From assembly GCA_028564675.1 (NCBI GenBank), contig JAOVVO010000125.1:62001-126000 (forward strand): 64,000 nucleotides of DNA, written 5' to 3'. The DNA comes from Onchocerca lupi. Taxonomy: Eukaryota; Nematoda; Chromadorea; Rhabditida; Onchocercidae. The notes under the pieces were generated by a model, which made no database searches, was not told the DNA's origin, and was given only the letters and a program-made list of their open reading frames with translations. The position numbers were made by a program, and so were the translations under genes. Shown here in pieces: positions 24,841-38,700 of this stretch (position 1 is the first letter of the stretch; every line of letters starts with the position of its first letter).

Positions 24841-27800
24841 CTGTGACATGCTAAATTTAAAAAATTTTTAATGATTATAGCATTATGCGAGGATCAAAAT
24901 ACTTGAAAACTAGATTTATAGGTATATTGAATGCATTAATATATTCAAATATTTCATATCTTTAATGAATCAACAAACTTAATGAAAATAATTGAAAAAA
25001 AAAAAAAAAAAAAACGACTAATAAGAAATGAAAGAAAGGTAGTAATTCATCTTTTGGTTTTTCGAAAATTTTTAGTAGTAATAATAATAATATTCTCAAA
25101 AATTTTTGACATTTGTGAATTTCTAAATTAATTTAAAATTTTCAATTTTCATTAAAATTTATTGAAATTTATATTGAAAATTTTACGATCAAAAATCTCT
25201 ACAGTAATCGATGAATGATTTAGAAAGGACAAAAGAAAGAAGAAGGTAAGAGGATCAATTTTGGCATCAACATTTGTTTAGTTTTAAACGGATCGACAAA
25301 GAAATTAATGTTCATATCGAATCGAAAACAGGTTAGCGAAATGCGAAATGAAATGCGAGATGTGTGAGACGACCCGTTTTATACTTTGCATTTCATTTTT
25401 GTCAGCTGATTGACATGACTTATTTGGAGGTAAAAATAGTACCCGGTAGACAATAATGTGATTATCATTGATTATTTAGCAAAACATTCTATATGATATT
25501 TTATCTTTTTTTTTTTTTCTTTCTTTTATCTTAAAACTTGTTTCTTTTTTTTTTTTTCTTTTCAAAATTTTATTAAAAATTCAGAAATTATTTGAAAAAT
25601 TTTAATCAGAATCAAATATTATCATTTCAATCATAAATTTTGTTCTTCATCTTAATTTTTAATGTTTTAATTTTTAAATTTAATGTGTAATACATATCAT
25701 TTATTCTATTAATGTTTTGTTTTAATACTATAAACTTATCAAATTATAATATAACTAAAAAATAAGCAACATTATAATAACACTAGAAAATTGCTTATTT
25801 GTATTGTAAATCGATTAATTATTGGAATAAAAGAATTTATTGATTAGAGAATAATATTTTAAATTATGTTATTTTTTAAACTTATTTCTTTCATGTTCCT
25901 AATTCCACTGGAAATATCGTACATATCTTATAAGAAAAAAAAAAAAAAATTATTATCAGAACAAGTATCATTATTTCCAAACAATTGAAGAATCTCCTTT
26001 TTTTTTTCCTATTTTCTTCTGATAAAAAAATTGCTTCACAAAAATATTTGCAAGAATTTTTTGTAGCAAATCTTATTTATATATCATATTATCTGTATTC
26101 AATATTATTATTATTCGATGTATTAAATATTTACAAAATTTTCAAGTATAAATTTTGAACTAATAATCAGGATCAGTCAGATTCTGTAAAATGAATGAAA
26201 TTTGTTAAAATTTTCATCAATCATTGATGAATTCATTTCAAATATGTCTTTTCGGAAAGGAAGAATTACCTTCCATTTCTTTTTTTTTTTTCCTTTTTTT
26301 TTTGCAAACTAATAATGGGAATTAATTTTTTTTTTCCATTTTTTTTTAGAAAAAAGGATTAGGTAGCTTATATGTAATAAAAAAAAATATTGTTGTTTGG
26401 AATAATTTATTTTTTAATTATTTGTTATAATTGATGCTTTGAAATGTAATCTTTTTTCCATTTTTTACCATTGCATTTTACTGAAAATAAATTAATTCAT
26501 TTCATCTAAAGCAACATTATTCCGCTCGTATATATCTTGATTTTAATTCGGATTTCAATTTTAGAAATTGTAAATTATTTTTGAATATCTCTAAACAATT
26601 CAAAATTGTTCAGCAAATTAACAGTCGCAATTTGATAATGATAATAAAGACGTAATGCTTTGCTAATGTTGAAATAATTTGATATTATACATATCAAATT
26701 GTAATAATTGTATTTGAATCAGTGTAGAAAAAAAGAATAAGAAATTAAATTATCTCATTTCTCGTTTAAATTAAATGCATTTAAGTATGATAAGTATTAT
26801 GGCAAATAATTTGAAATTATTTATCCGAAATGATGAAAATGTCGATGAAAAAATGAAATTAGAAACTTAAACAATGAAATGACTAAAGATTATATAGTAA
26901 TATATTAAATCGAAATAATTAATAATTTTTTGCATTTAATAGCATTGAATCTTATCAAGCATTAAAAGAATGTTTCATTGTTAATGTTCTGAAAGGAAAT
27001 TTCACTAACCAATAAAAATAAAAGAACTTTATTAAAAACAGTACTTATCGGAAGCCTTAAGGCCAGAATATATATTGATGAAATAGTATGCTTGGGCTAT
27101 TGAAGGATTGCAAATGTATGATTTTTACCAATTTGAGGTAATAATACGCAATTAATTAGTTTGTACTGGAAATGAAAAACTTGTTGAAAATTCATAGAAA
27201 ATTCAGTTAAAAATTGTTGTAAGAATTGCGTTTAGCAGTAGAATTTGATTGCTATTCAGATAAAATAATTTAAATCTTCTGCATCACTTTAATTGATTCA
27301 GAAAAAAAGAGTTAAAAATTACATTCATATGAATTTTCTATTGTTTTAAAATTATTTAATATCAAAGCATTCCTTTTGTTTGTTCCATTATGAAGCATTT
27401 TTGATATCATACTATTATAAATAAACTTATTTCAATCTAAGAATTGTGAGAAAAATTGAAAAAAATCCACAAATTTGTCGTTCATTTTTAAAACACCAAA
27501 CTAATAAAAAATTTGACCACTTCATCAAACAGTTTAAGAAATATGAAAAGATTGGTTATTTTTCTATTTTGAATTTTTCTCGACAAAATTCTGATTTCAA
27601 TTCATAGCAACCATATACTGATATGTGTCGGAAAATTAATCATAATTTTAACATTTTTTTAGAGCTTGAATGAAGAAATCCGAATAATTCATTTAAATTC
27701 AATTCAATTGAAATCGATTACATGTAATTGAGAAAGTTTTAAGAATCTAAACACATATTTCAACATCTGTAAATGAGCTACAGCCATTTTGTAATAAATT

Positions 27801-30017
27801 GCATTGGAAAATAGTTTGTTTTGATCGCTGAAGGATCTTTTTTTCTCATAAATTTCGCAAATCTAAATTTCTTTCTTTATTTATTATTTTAAATTTAAAA
27901 CTCATACAATTCATATGTATTGCTATTTCGATCAGAAGAAGCTCGAAAATTTTCTAATTTTATAATTTCACGATTTCGACATTGAATTCATTTTTATTTC
28001 TATTTTACCAGTGTTGTTTATTGAAGCTAACGACAACCATGCCATCTCTCTTCATTTAATTACTGCTACCTTGAATTTTCTTGCTCTTTATTGAATTAAA
28101 ACTATGCGCAAACTTTCCGAAGCTCAACTCGTTTTATGACGATTTCTTTTCTATTCCATCTCATCGCAATCAACGACCATTGGAATAAATCGTAGATATG
28201 GAAAATTGTCGTATTTCGAAATTTCAAGAATTAAATTAAATTTTCTAATTTCAGGATTTTTTGATAGCTAAAAAAAAAAAAAAAAAAAAAGAAAAACAAA
28301 TATCTTATTGCAATGAAAATTTTTCACCTTTGAAAATCTGAAATAGCATTATGTATGAAATTAAATGCAATCTTTTTGATCATTACTATTTATTTAATAA
28401 TTATAGGAATGTTAATTTTTTATGAATTGATTATTCATTACTTGATAAATGAAACTTAAAAAACAGCGAAGTAAAAGCTGATATTAGATTGATGCTGGGA
28501 TCAGATTAGCAATTGTCAGATTTTAAGTTTGATTTTCTACCAACTGAATTAACCGAATAACGCCATTTAATTTCACCGTTTTGATTTTAAATTTGTGTGA
28601 ACATTAATTTACAAAAAACTGTAATATATGTTGCGGAAGTTTTAAGATTTTCAGAAATACAAACAAGTATTTTAATATTATCCAAACTCCCTCACTCTTT
28701 AATTCAATAATTAACCTCACTAATGCTAGATTTTCCTCAGCTATCGATGCTGTCATTATCCATTTTTGCTTCATTTTTTCGACGGAAAGAATATGTTGAA
28801 ATCGTTAACAGCATGAAGAAGGAAAATAACGAAATTAAAATCCAAGTAAAGCTAAAGTAAGAGCACAGTAGATCGGCAATTTACTTTCATAATCACGACT
28901 GATAAGGAATTTATTAGATTATTTAATAGGAGATTAATTCGCCAATTCATTTTATGATTAATACTACAATAAGTATTGACTATAAGTGAATAAAAATGTA
29001 TTAAAAGTGGATTCTTATATCAGTGGTCTCTCTCAATTAGATTAAAATGATCGACTAAATACACCGATTTGGCATTTAGTTTCCATGATTCTTGCTTTAA
29101 GTAATTTAAATGATAAGGAAAAAAATTGAAAAATTGAATTGCTCTTCGTAAAGACAAATTAGATTGTTTTAGAAAGGTTAAAGAGAAATTTTGTGAATTA
29201 GACATCTAGAAAAAGAGAATAAAAATCAAACAGAAAGTGTCAAAACTTCATCACTGGATAAACAATATGATTAGTAGTGAAGCATTTTTGCTTCACGGCT
29301 CAAATCTCATGTAATTAATAGAACTGGATTAAGAAATCTCTCATTTTCATTCTTATCAGGATTCATTGATAAATAAAGGGCATCATCCTTAATACTCATG
29401 ATAAAATGCACTAAAAAACCCATAAACTATAGATAATTAAAAATTCACTCTCTGATTTGAAACATTTGTAGATACTTTGCTATTCACAATTTGGAATATC
29501 AATTTAAAGTACAAAAAAAAGTGTTTTAGAGTATCAAGATACCGTGATGCTGTCAAATGCATACAGTTGTAAATGAAGAAGAAACTACCTAACTACAATT
29601 ATCACCACTTTTACCATTTAAAACTTTTTTTGGCACTTTGGCCACAATTTTAAATCTATTTTCACTATCTTCATCAATTCCACAAAAATCAGAGCTTTGA
29701 AACGACCATTATAAAAAAGATCTACAAAACAAAAGTTAGTTACAATTTTAAATATTAACATCAAATAACTATCATAAAAAACAAGTCTAATTTTGTATTT
29801 ATAGAAAATTTAAAATATAGGGAGAAATTTTGCATTTATCGAAAGAAGTTGACCAATACATAACATGCTTATACTTATAACTTCATCTCTGGAAGTAGTC
29901 ATTTTTTGAAATTACTGGTCACGTTCTCTCATCATATACTATAAAGTTCATCCAAATCATTTTCGTGAAAGAGTCTAGAACATCCGGAAGCAAAATAGCT
30001 GATTTCCACTTCCCATG
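24841..30017. other. 5.2-kb AT-rich stretch without a supported gene
   Basis: Very AT-rich with many homopolymers (for example an A-run near 24990-25013 and another near 28270-28290). It should hold the promoter and perhaps 5' exons of the K+ channel; the segment 25200-25430 is the least AT-skewed and holds the candidate first exon. A short plus-strand frame at 28741-28860 follows a fair acceptor (TTTTCCTCAG) but resembles no family. No other coding signal was found. Confidence 0.45.
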
Positions 30018-31733
30018 TCATACATAAAAAACACGAATCTGCGATGTGCTCACTAGCAAATCATCATCATAAAAATTCGTCTCGATTACCACATTACCAC
30101 TGCAAATGCTCTATTATTAGATTTTAAAGATTGAGAACAGAATTTCAATAAAAATTTGTTTAGTCGTCAAGCAAGTTAGCAATACACTCGTATGAAACGG
30201 AGTGTAAAGAATATCCGTAAGGATACGATTTCACAATGACGTACCTTTATAAGAAGCTATTGTTATCGAAGTTTGATTTGCTCAGTAATTAGATTTTTTA
30301 TAGTTTAAAATATGAGTAAAATTAAGAAACTTAGACCTTCGCGAATTTTAAGCTTGTATTTAAGTTTAAAAGGAAAAATGCAAGAATTTAAACGATTGTA
30401 CAATTACTTTAATAATGATGCAGGTAGCATTTGTGCTTCGGGTGCAGCTTCGATCAAATTTTGCCATGTATTGGTTGACTGTGGTATCACAAATCCAAAA
30501 TCAAAGAACCACTCTACAACTTTTTTCAAAATAAAATAGAATAATAGAAAATATTGGGAGAGAAAGCTCTTTTATCGAAATTTTGGCAAAGATTTAAATT
30601 AATGAGGTATGAGCAAAATTGTGAATGATATAAATCTGAAAAACAAAAATTTCTATTCCTCTTTAACTTATATAACAAAAATAATCAATAACATGGGAAT
30701 TTAGAAGTTCTTATTCCAGTTTCAAACACCCTTTTATTGTGTAATAATAAATACCTTCAATAACTTCGTCTTTCAGATAAACACGTTGTTCTAGTCGAAA
30801 TTTATTTATTTTCTCGGCTGAAGTGAAATTTATCTCACGAGATATTGCCCGACAATTCAAGATACTTTTTGGCACACGAGCTGAAATATGTCATTATCAA
30901 AAAACTTAAGTAAAGACAACAATATATCAGAAACCAAATTAATCTACATTTTTCATAAAAAATACTAAAACATTCGAATCCGATTGTTTTGTATATACGC
31001 TAACAAGCAAGATGATGTAAATCCGGCAATTATGCGCTTATGTTGAAAAGTCTATTTCATTTCATTTTCGACAATGTATTGGAACGAAATGAACTGCAAA
31101 GTTCAAAAAACGAAAAAAGATTCGAATAATGAAATGTTATTCATCGTAATATAATATCTTAGACATAATGTGGATAGCTCTCAAAATAATTAAAGATTAT
31201 TGTTCAGCGTCTCAATAACTATAACTTTATTGTCATAATCGATGACAAATATAGTTTATATCATTTAGCTTAAGATGCAGTTATAAATCTCTCATTCATT
31301 TGAAAATATTTTATATAAAGACAGTTAATAGCATAATGATCGATCAACCTTGATGCTCCCTTCCTGGCGAGGAGAGATCTTCATAACTTTGCCATAATAC
31401 TTTCCCACTTTCCGCATCACGTAAACTCATCCAGTTCCTACAAATCCATCTAATTATTAGCAATACTGTAATTATTATATACATCGCGATATAAAAATAA
31501 GTTTTTCCTTCCATAGTTCAAATAAATTGATGTTTGATTGACATAAATTACCGAATCTTCAAATTAATTATATGCATAAATTGTTATTTAAATTTTCATG
31601 TATTTTCATTTAAAAAATGCACGAAAAATGTCAAAAAGTTCATTTTAAAGTATGCATTTAAAAAGATTAGTAATAATTGGGACGACAAAAAGTACAATTT
31701 GAATCCTTCCAAAATTCGCTGAGCTCGAGACAT
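30018..31733 (-). CDS. PDE6D: PDE6D-like prenyl-binding protein (5 exons)
   Basis: Soluble carrier that lifts farnesylated or geranylgeranylated proteins off membranes and delivers them, with ARL2/ARL3 as release factors, notably to cilia; the C. elegans counterpart is pdl-1. Exons 31733-31696, 31437-31349, 30880-30755, 30513-30408 and 30099-30018 (minus strand) join exactly to 146 residues (human 150). Family blocks are in order: GFKLNWM, LRDAESGK, LWQSYEDLS, RVPKSILNCRAISREINF, KFRLEQRVY, EWFFDFGFVIP, STNTWQ and the C-terminal DDDLLVSTSQIRVFYV. The beta-sandwich fold should be complete with no missing segment. The short frames overlapping it on the plus strand are shadows. Confidence 0.96.
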
Positions 31734-33385
31734 AATGTATGATGCAGCAGCATGAAAAATATTCTTCAATACACTCCTCAGATTGAAATATTCATCCTGA
31801 AAAATAAAACATTCTCTTCATTTAGACTGGAAGGAAAATTAAAATTTGTTAAAAATAAATGAAATTTCGAGGAAAAAAACTTTTTTTTTTTTTTTGAAAA
31901 AGTCAGTAAAATATAGAATACAAAGAAAAAGTATAATTGCATGCTGAATGTTGAGCAAATATATCTCGAAAAAAAAAAAAAACTTTTTCGTGACACTTTA
32001 TAAATGTTTCATAACCTCCACGAGCATCAATTAGATAAATAGATGAATATTAATCAAAGAAAAGAAAAAAAGGGCATTAGGCATATGAAGAAAAATTCTA
32101 AGAACTGAATAGCATTTTTAAATTCAAATTCATGTTTACGTCATACCGAATCCAAAACGAGACAAAAGTTGGCGAAAAGTTGGGATTTTTTCTAAGTTCT
32201 TGAAGTGATTCGATCGAATATGGTTATGCAGTTCGAGTTATCGATGATAGCCTAAACAGAAATAGGTGTATGAACGAAGAGAATGTTTTTATAGTTAAAA
32301 TTATACTTCTATGCTTACTTAAAATGAAATGTAGCATGCACTGACAAGCTATCAGATAGGTTTATAACATGAAATCCATATGACAGCAGTCATAGTTAGA
32401 CATAAAGTGAAAGAATTTGAGGAAAAGATGATGAAAAAGTTTCGAATATCTCTCGAGAATATTTTCAGTGGAGTAGTTCGCCTGAAAGACAATGGTCGCT
32501 AGGCGACAGAGCTTTGAAAACGCCCATATTATTCATCGATGCGGCATCAAATCTTGTGACGACGAAAAAACGTAAAAATACAATCCTTCTCGGTAGAATG
32601 AAGCAATTAGAATAAAGCTTAAAATTGAATTCTTAGAATTTAATGATATTATTCAAGAACAAGCTACATTTTTGAAAAAATGAAAAAATAATTTAAGAAG
32701 CTGAAATGAAATTTATAAAAAATTTTCAATCAGTCCGGAAAATAAATTAAATACCAATCCAGTCGGAATATTTAAATGGATTTTTTCAGTCAAATAATAG
32801 AGGAAAAAAAATAGATTTAAAAATTAATGAATGAATTTTAGAAAGACTCAAAAATTAAAAGAGAAAATATTAGCACAGTAAATTTACAATATTATAAAAA
32901 TTATCATCAAAAGTATCAAATTATATTAACCTCTAGCATTGCTGGTAATTAAATTCAATATTGAAACTTGAAATTTCATAACGTCTTTAATGAGTGACTG
33001 TATTAGTTGAAGCTAGTCTTGTCTGGGTTGTTGTTATCCGAGAGTGACTGGATTAATTCCGGAAAATCTTTTTCAGCTTCCTTCCATTTCTCTCTCTCTT
33101 CTGATATAAGACGAGTGGAATAGAAAAACATGTGCGTATGAGTAAATAGGCGTGTATGTGTCTGTCTGTTTGTATAGGAATTCTTTAATATTTTCAGTTT
33201 GTATTTTAGGTTCAATAATAGTATGCTTTTAAAGTAAGGAAAAGATGTGATGAAATTTGAAAATGTATAGTGCAAAGATTAAAATGATGAAATAAAGAAA
33301 TAATTAGAGATGAGATAAGTATGGTGGAAATTTTAGCATAATGTATTGTTTTTGATTATATTGCAGGACAACTTTTCATTATCTT
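31734..33385. other. Divergent intergenic region (PDE6D / CHCHD3)
   Basis: About 1.65 kb between two start codons facing away from each other, so it should hold both promoters. The segment 32460-32600 is less AT-rich and holds a perfect 5-bp-arm palindrome, GTCGCTAGGCGAC, at 32495-32507. Near 33120-33180 is a short TG-rich stretch. No exon was recognised. Confidence 0.45.
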
Positions 33386-34756
33386 ATGGGATCAGCTCAG
33401 AGCTATGAAGAAGGCATTCATTCCGATGATCATCCAAAAGTATCTTATTGGTTTTTTTTTCCTTTTTCTTTCATCTTGAAAAAAATCATTCTTCAATCCT
33501 GAAAAGGCTGTTTAGTTGTTATATGAACTTCTGTTATTGATTTCATAAAAGAGAAGTGTCTTATTAAATACATGACTTGAAATTTGTATTCATAGATTAT
33601 TGTATTTCATACTTTGCAGACCCGAAATTTTTGTTATCAAATTAATCGATTACTGAACTACGATAAGAGTGTTGTCATTGTTTCATATTCTGTCTTAATT
33701 TTTTTCAAAAGCTTTCAGTTTCAGGTGGTCAGAATTGAGCGAAATCAAATACCAGAAGAATATAGGACAGTTGCGGTATCAAATGATGTTGTCAATCAGA
33801 TTCTAAATTTAGGAAATTCGGAAAATGAGAATATCAGCGATTTGAGGTATGTTACTTTCAGATTTTGTTTGAAAATTTTCTTTCTGGGTTTGGATTCATT
33901 TATTTATTTATTTTTTTTCTAGTATGTATTTAACTATTGATTATAATACCTTAGGAAACAGTTGGCTGAGGAACGAGAAGTAAATTTCAAATTGCGTGAA
34001 CAGGTAAAAAACCTTACAGAATCAATGGTCTCATTGCAAAGAACTACAACTGGTTGGTTTTGAATTTATTTCATTTCTTTTGTCTGTCGTTTGACTAAAC
34101 TCTGTTGCGCTGTTGATTTATAGCATTAAGTAAATTCTAAATTGAAGATATTCCGCATTAGTGGTGTTTCAAAATCCAAATAATGAACTGTATTTCAATA
34201 TTATGGAATATTCATAAATAATAATAAGTTTACGTTTTAACTTTTGAATTTCAATGATTTTTTAGGAAAAATCTCAATAGCTGAACTGCAAGCACGGAAA
34301 GATGCATTTGATGAAACACTGGAACGTATCGAAAAACAATACTTCTCTTATCATCCGGAAAATGTTTGTAAAATGATTGAGACTGTAAGTTATTATCTAC
34401 ATGAAGAAGTAATGTCCAGCCAGATATGTACATTTACTTCCATCTGGCATCCGTTGGGATGTTTTTTCCTATATGTGCTTCAACAATCGATCAGATGAAA
34501 AAATTCTTTAGAATTTATTAAAAGTTAATGGTTAATTGACTTTCAGTTATCTACCTCATTCTTTTCCTAACTTTTTTTTTTTTATATTCATGCACACTAA
34601 AATGGTAGAAAATTCGTTTTAACTATTCAGGATTTAATGGAATGCATCACGAAGAATAAAAACAAATTATTAAATTGTACATCATTTGCGGTGGATCTGA
34701 CAAAATGTGCCAGTGATTTCCGAGAAAAAGTTTTGAAAGAAATATCACATTTATAA
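33386..34756 (+). CDS. CHCHD3: MICOS subunit CHCHD3/MIC19-like (5 exons)
   Basis: Peripheral inner-membrane protein of the MICOS complex that holds cristae junctions in mitochondria. Exons 33386-33439, 33725-33846, 33955-34052, 34266-34384 and 34631-34756 join to 172 residues. The protein starts MGSAQS, a fit for N-myristoylation as in the family. It continues with a DUF737-type segment and a charged coiled-coil (QLAEEREVNFKLREQVKNL), then a C-terminal CHCH domain with Cys-x9-Cys, 10 residues, Cys-x9-Cys, the spacing of MIC19. The N-terminal half is shorter than in vertebrates. C. elegans chch-3 is the likely counterpart. The frame running through 33614-33724 is intron: skipping it keeps phase 0. 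Confidence 0.88.
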
Positions 34757-34761
34757 CATGC

Positions 34762-34767
34762 AATAAA
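34762..34767 (+). terminator. Candidate polyadenylation signal, CHCHD3
   Basis: AATAAA begins 6 bases after the stop codon, which would give a very short 3' UTR, a situation found in nematodes. Other AT-rich hexamers follow, so this is tentative. Confidence 0.35.
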
Positions 34768-35425
34768 TGATAATTTGTTTCAATTTTTTATGTCCAAGCA
34801 TTTGGTTATTTTATTATTATTTAGTTCTGCCATTATCATAGTCAAGTTGCTAGTTAAATTATCTCATTGTGTATTATTTATTTCATATTTAATTATCTCA
34901 TGCATAATGTGAACGATGAAATACCTGGTGTTTGAAGCGACAATTGAAAGTATAACTATTTTGAGTTATGTAGTGTTAAGTCTTACTCATTCTTGCAAAT
35001 CTAAAATAGAAACTTATGAGTACGTCATTTTCTGATGAAACTTTGTATTTGTGCAAATCGATTTTTTATTTTTGCGGATTATTTAATACATTTATATTAT
35101 TTGCCGTGTGTTCAATATTAAATATCAGGGATCAAAACTCAGTGCGGAATTTTGGTATTTCCTCTTATCTTGTGAAGGGCCAATAGGAATTATAAGTTTC
35201 TTAAATTTCGAATAGAATGTTATGTTAGTTTTATCAGTGTTAGTTTTACCATTTGATAAATTAACACATTCTTATCAACTTCAATTCTTCGTTAGTTTAA
35301 AAATTTCAGTTTTCTTGTTGTTAATATAATTGCAATATTATAATCGTATGGCTTAATTTGTGTAAAGGTTGTTAGGATTCTATACATAATTGGTACTTCA
35401 TGCTTTTTCTTATAGTTTTGATCTT

Positions 35426-35427
<2 letters not shown>

Positions 35428-35459
<32 letters not shown>
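35428..35459. repeat. T32 homopolymer
   Basis: 32 consecutive T in the CHCHD3-EXT2 intergenic region. Confidence 0.9.
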
Positions 35460-35463
<4 letters not shown>

Positions 35464-35751
35464 ATCGATATTAATAAATTGCTCAATACTATAGACATCA
35501 CTGACACACATCTTACTGAGTCAGCACGTCATCAAAACATTATTTCAAGTTTTTTTCAGACTGGAATGAAAAATACTGGAAAACAGGCATAAATTAGGTT
35601 GATTTTACTGCTGCACGGATAACGACAAACCTTTTCTGCTACCATCTATCGACTTCTGTCAATAATCATGGCTTATCACTTTTCAGATTTGATAATGATT
35701 CGGCAAGAGAAATATATATTCATATTTCCTTGTTTTGACTATTTATGAGGA

Positions 35752-38700
35752 ATGCGATGCAGCTGCAGCAGGATTGCTGTGCTACTGGTTGTATTATTTC
35801 TCGTATTTACCTTGTGGAATTTTTACAAGAAAGGACAATACCGACAGATTTTGGAGTATCATATCTCTTCAGACGATGCGATAACGTTGAAGAGTGGCAA
35901 AAACTGTACAACAGATACATGTCTCAATTTGTTGCCATGTTCACTTCATAACAATCAGCTAACTGTTTTCATTGAACCTTTCATACGAGTCATCGATGAG
36001 GTGAATTATTTTTTTGGTTATAGAAATATAAAAAAAAAAAAAAGTAATGAAACATTGTCATCCTAACGAAATGGAGCACAATTTATCATAGATACAATTC
36101 GCAAAGTGAGCCAAAAATAAATTTATTTCAAGTTAGTGATACGTTATGTTTATCCAAAGTTTTGCACTGTTTCAGAATGGCGAGAATATCACGCCGTTAC
36201 CTTCAAGGGAATATTTTGAGATACGTTCAATCATTGAACGATCCAGATATAGAGTTGATGCAATTGAGGATGCCTGCCTTGTTCTGCCTGGATTTGATAC
36301 TCTCAATATTTATCGTTTTGGCGAATCATCTTTTTCGAAAAATTTCAATGCAGGTACTCGCCTAAGCAATTACAATGTGCTCATATTTGCATTTGCTGGT
36401 AGTAATCTTCTTGATATTAATGCTATAATTGCCAGGTTGGTTTTTTTTTTTTTCATTATGAATTTCATGTCGTAATCTCCATATATGTTGTTTGCTTTGC
36501 TGTTCAATTTCTTTAAATATTGATGCGTTGATGAGTACAAATAGCAGGGAATATATTGAGTCTATAATAGTCTATAATAAAAAGATGATAGTTTAGTATA
36601 TTTCTTAAACACTATCCTAAATATATAGGAATCTAAATTTATAGATTAATATATGTGCTTACAGGACCGGATCTCATCGTAGAACCTTTCGACGCGGGTT
36701 CGATTTATCACTGCCTTTATGGAATCCTTATGCCTTATTATCGTCTTTCTCATCCTCTTTGGAGAAATTTTCATATTTTATCGTTGTACCGATAAAATTT
36801 GCATCTCACAGTGTTAAGATACTACTGAAAAATTTATTTAACAAAAATGATTGTCTTGTCTTGGACAGTTGCAATGTAACAGACGGAAATTTTTTATGCG
36901 ACAATCATGGAAATGCCCATAATTTGGATGCAGTTGTTAAGGTTCAGATTTTTTATTAACAGAAAGATCTTTTACTCAAAATCAGTGATAGCAGAAGAAA
37001 AGAATCATCCTTGTGAATAAATTTTCCATGTGTAAATATAGGATTACATCTTATTCGGAGAAGGATAATAAAGAGATCACATAAATCTATATTATTCCAG
37101 ATCATTGAATGGGTGAGGACTATCCTTCGCAGCTCCAGCCATCAATGGTTGCAGATGATTCGAAATATTGCTGTTTATTTCAAAATTAAAAGTTTAAAAA
37201 GTTTTCAGGAAAGCCAGTTCACTCTGATTGATGATCGAGTTGCTGGATCTGAGTTACTGTTAATGTCAGCTTTACGTGTTGGCTCTATTCCTGTTATTAT
37301 CTCAGATTCTATTGTTTTACCCTTCAATGAAGTGATAAACTGGGATTTGTTAGTCATTAATTGTATTTGAAATTCAAAATTCGGTGTATATGGAGAGAAC
37401 TCTTATCAGAATTGTTGAAAGGATATCCAGTTACCCGACATAATCATCGTAGTTATGGATATATTATGCTATAATAGAACAGTAAAAATTTGTAGTTTGA
37501 TTTTAAAAATTGTTCTTTTGTCACTCCTCTCTTTTCAGATTGTCGTTAACATTTTCCCGAAGTCGTTTGTCTTCTGTTCTTACATGCTTGCGACTTTTGT
37601 CGTCTGAACGAAAACAGGGCATGAGAGAACAGATTTCTTTCGTATATAATCGTTATTTTTCTTCACTTGAAAAAATCGTTCTTACGACTTTAAATATCTT
37701 GGAGAGGCGCATTATTTCCAATTCATTTACAACATACGATGATTGGAACTGCAATTCATCAATGGTAAAGTGAAAGTTTAACAGCGCATTGTACATATTA
37801 TAAACTAAGAAACTACTTGTCAAATTTTGTCAACTCATTATCCTAAAACAGATCAATCTGTACAAATTAAACGATAGAAATATCACAATATTTAATTTTT
37901 TGCGTTATGTTGAAAAAAAAAATTATATCTTTGCAGTATTTTTTACAAGGCAGCCTTTATTCATATGATAAAAGCTGCTTGTAAAAATTATTGTAAATAT
38001 TGAAAACAATATTGAATTTTAAAATCTTTTTCAATCTCTGAAATACCATGTTTGTACTCTGCAGTTACTGAATCAAAATTCTAAAATAATAATTATAATC
38101 TGCTTGACATTACTTATATATGGATTATAGAATTATCTAAGTCCGCCGTTCTTTCTTCCTTTTCACGCTTCTGCCGAAGGCTTTACTGGTGTTATCTTGA
38201 TACACAACAAACTGGATTCATTGTTTGTCGTTATACGACTGCTTGCTAAAGTGGCAAGTTTACGAAGCATTATCATTGTATGGAATCATCCCGATGAACC
38301 TCCTTCAAGTAAACAAATTTGTTATCGAACTTGTTAATTATTTTTTACTTATTTTTATATATTCTATATATTCATGAAAATTATTCTCATAATATGATAG
38401 CATTAAGGGACAGAAAATGTTCAAAAATTTAAATATTTCCTCAGTATTAATGCTTTTTTGCCACAAATTCCTTTTATTTTTCTTTGTGTTATAAAGTTAT
38501 AAAAAACGATTTTTTATTTTGTTTTGTAGTGACGGAGTGGCCGCACATAAATCGACCCATTCATGTTATCCGTATGGACCAAAATATGCTTTCCAACCGA
38601 TTTATAATGTTCTCGGAAATAACCACAGATGCAGTATTCTCATTTGACGAGGACATAGTTACTATGAATGTTGATGAAATCGAATTTGGCTATCAAGTAT

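Larger units (their letters stand above)
34757..35751. other. Intergenic region CHCHD3 to EXT2
   Basis: About 1 kb, same-strand neighbours. Contains the CHCHD3 3' end, a T32 run and the EXT2 upstream region. No further gene was recognised. Confidence 0.5.

Noticed and set aside
28741..28860. Small plus-strand frame after a fair acceptor, ending in a Lys/Glu-rich stretch
   Set aside because: About 37 codons from its ATG, no upstream exon, no recognisable family; too little to support a gene.
33614..33922. 102-codon frame continuing upstream of the CHCHD3 second exon
   Set aside because: Exon 1 (phase 0) splices directly to the acceptor at 33724 and gives the family sequence; the upstream part is intron that happens to stay open.
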